Assembly: GCA_964446285.1 (NCBI GenBank)
Contig: CAYUNT010000223.1
Span: 1-6,723, forward strand
Length of the DNA: 6,723 nucleotides
Source of the DNA: CAYUNT01 sp964446285
GTDB lineage: Bacteria; Sumerlaeota; Sumerlaeia; SLMS01; CAYUNT01
Direction of reading: 5' to 3'
The translations under genes and the position numbers were made by a program. Shown here in pieces: positions 5,415-6,723 of this stretch (its first letter is position 1; the number at the start of each line of letters is the position of its first letter). Below the pieces are notes generated by a model. The model did not search any database and was not told the origin of the DNA. It was given only the letters and a program-made list of their open reading frames with translations.

Positions 5415-6721
5415 TGACCAAGGGCATGGAAGACGCCATTCGCGATTTTCCCCGCCCTGGAAGCGCGGCGCCGCCCGAGCGCCGATTTGCATTCCATGAC
5501 ATTTCGCCACGCGAGAATAGCCCGCCTATGAGCGGAACTGAAAACATAATTTACGTCCCCGAGGAACACCGCCTCTTCTTGTATGACTTTTACGAATGGA
5601 GGCGCATCGGCATTGGCGTGCATTCCATGCGCGCGCGGCTTCGCCCCCATGCCGTGAAGGAAATTCTTCTCAAAGCCCGCGCCGCGCACGATGAATATCT
5701 GGAATCGGTCGGCGGCGAAGTACCGCCGGGATTCCAGGATTCGGCGCTAGATGATTTTCTCCGTTCGCTGGTGGATGCGGCGCAGGCGGCGGAATCCGCC
5801 AATTCATCCATTTCCGGAATTCATGTTTCCGCCGCGGCAGAGTATCTTGCCGAGCGCGCTGCTCCCGCCATACTCACGCTTTGGGTTCGCATGAGCGACG
5901 CGCCCGTCGAGTCGTTCTTTGAAGAAGATTACGATCCATCTCCCGATTTTTCCGGCGCGAATGAATCGCCATCTCACAAGGCCGATGCCTTATGCTCTGG
6001 CGGCATGGCAGGCGCGCACAAATCCGCCAATTTCACTGGCAAAAAATGCGCCGAAACGCCATCTCAGCAAGGCTCTTCAAACGCTTTGTCCGCGTCGCCT
6101 CTGATCGCGCTGCCGACATTTGGCTCTATTGTTTTCCAATCGCTGGATGGCGCCGAAGCCGCATTGCCGGAAACGGGCGAGAAGAGCGCGTTTCTTTTGG
6201 TAATGAATTCGACCGGCGGAATCGACGCCGAACCGCTTGATCCGCTGCAGCCGCTGCCAATCCTCGGCGAATACTGCGGCTTGCGAGGCGCATCCAATCA
6301 GGGCAACGCCGCCAATTACACGCTTGAATCTCAACTCACCAGCGAACGGGCTGGATGCGTTCCTCTGCATCGCATTGGGGAACGCGCCTTCGCCACGCTA
6401 TATTTTCATTTTTGCACTCCAATTCATTACGACATTTTAATACGTGTTCGCGGGCGGCGCCTCGAATTGGCCGAACGGAAAATCGCGGCGCTGGGGTATG
6501 AATTGGCGGAGTCGGGCGATAGATTCCGTATTTGGCGCCGCGGAAATCCCGCATCGAAGTGCGATGTTCTGCATGTGTATTTCGATCTGCCGGGGCGCGA
6601 GAGCGAAGATGTGTCTGTCCTCCCGCCCTTTGTTATCGCGGTGCAGGCGCAGGGCAGTTTTAACCCAGGATTGCGTTCGCGGCTGATTCGCGAATTGGTC
6701 CGCCCAAGCCAAAAGCCCTGA
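5414..6721 (+). CDS. Hypothetical protein, no recognised family
   Basis: One frame stays open for 435 codons to the TGA at 6719-6721. Its codon choice resembles the neighbouring genes, so it is very probably real. I recognise no domain. From the TTG start, residues 1-38 look disordered. Residues 40-165 look folded and mostly helical (NIIYVPEEHRLFLYDFYEW, 44-62). Residues 166-228 are Ser/Asn/Gly-rich linker. Residues 229-435 look alpha/beta, with strands such as ATLYFHFC (327-334) and CDVLHVYFDLPG (383-394) and VLPPFVIAVQAQG (402-414). There is no signal peptide or membrane segment, so it is probably cytosolic. The start is uncertain: TTG 5414 has AGGAGG at suitable spacing. ATG 5426 and ATG 5528 lack a good site, but 5528 begins where the structured part starts. 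It is transcribed divergently from the hydrolase, so shared regulation is possible. Confidence 0.75.
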   Translation: MTKGMEDAIRDFPRPGSAAPPERRFAFHDISPRENSPPMSGTENIIYVPEEHRLFLYDFYEWRRIGIGVHSMRARLRPHAVKEILLKARAAHDEYLESVGGEVPPGFQDSALDDFLRSLVDAAQAAESANSSISGIHVSAAAEYLAERAAPAILTLWVRMSDAPVESFFEEDYDPSPDFSGANESPSHKADALCSGGMAGAHKSANFTGKKCAETPSQQGSSNALSASPLIALPTFGSIVFQSLDGAEAALPETGEKSAFLLVMNSTGGIDAEPLDPLQPLPILGEYCGLRGASNQGNAANYTLESQLTSERAGCVPLHRIGERAFATLYFHFCTPIHYDILIRVRGRRLELAERKIAALGYELAESGDRFRIWRRGNPASKCDVLHVYFDLPGRESEDVSVLPPFVIAVQAQGSFNPGLRSRLIRELVRPSQKP

Positions 6722-6723
6722 TA

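Noticed and set aside
4576..5499. A 307-codon open frame on the plus strand opposite the hydrolase gene
   Set aside because: It runs antisense to a gene with clear signal peptide and domain evidence, is Arg/Ser/Pro-rich without any recognisable motif, and reflects the codon bias of the opposite strand.
4903..5547. A 214-codon minus-strand open frame spanning the divergent promoter region
   Set aside because: It overlaps the hydrolase gene in another frame and the start of the plus-strand gene, and it would leave neither gene a control region.

Overview
The window reads as a GC-rich bacterial chromosome fragment, probably a short contig from an uncultivated lineage. It has five confident protein genes, one broken gene end and about 380 bases of unusually structured non-coding DNA. 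DUF4416, a YkfC-like SH3/NlpC-P60 hydrolase and mosaic heptanucleotide repeats together suggest a member of a PVC- or FCB-associated candidate phylum or a neighbouring deep group. This placement is a low-confidence inference; there is no rRNA or other marker gene here.

Bases 1-713, left end: no intact gene. A 55-base sequence sits flush with the first base and recurs exactly at 376-430. Between the copies is the 3' end of a Pro/Thr/Ala-rich coding frame that has lost its start (45-329). Three near-perfect hairpins follow in about 115 bases (458-573), then a mosaic of seven-base repeats (611-719) that runs into the stop codon of the next gene.

Bases 714-3480, minus strand: a tightly packed nucleoside-salvage operon read right to left. 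Purine nucleoside phosphorylase (2617-3480) overlaps thymidine phosphorylase (1289-2620) by four bases. A DUF4416 protein of unknown function (714-1283) follows after five bases. The two enzymes release purine bases and thymine from nucleosides and yield (deoxy)ribose-1-phosphate. The coupling of DUF4416 to them is a functional hint.

Bases 3591-5180, minus strand: a secreted cell-wall hydrolase with a signal peptide, an SH3-like domain, a long Ala/Pro/Ser-rich segment and a C-terminal NlpC/P60 domain with a complete Cys-His-His set. It lies 110 bases upstream of the salvage genes and could share their transcript.

Bases 5181-5413: a divergent intergenic region with a good sigma70-type promoter candidate for the hydrolase and a second candidate facing the other way.

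Bases 5414-6721, plus strand: one long gene for a protein I do not recognise, complete to its stop codon two bases before the window ends. I see no defence system, CRISPR array, tRNA, rRNA or transposase. The most unusual material is the repeat- and hairpin-rich left end and the orphan protein on the right.
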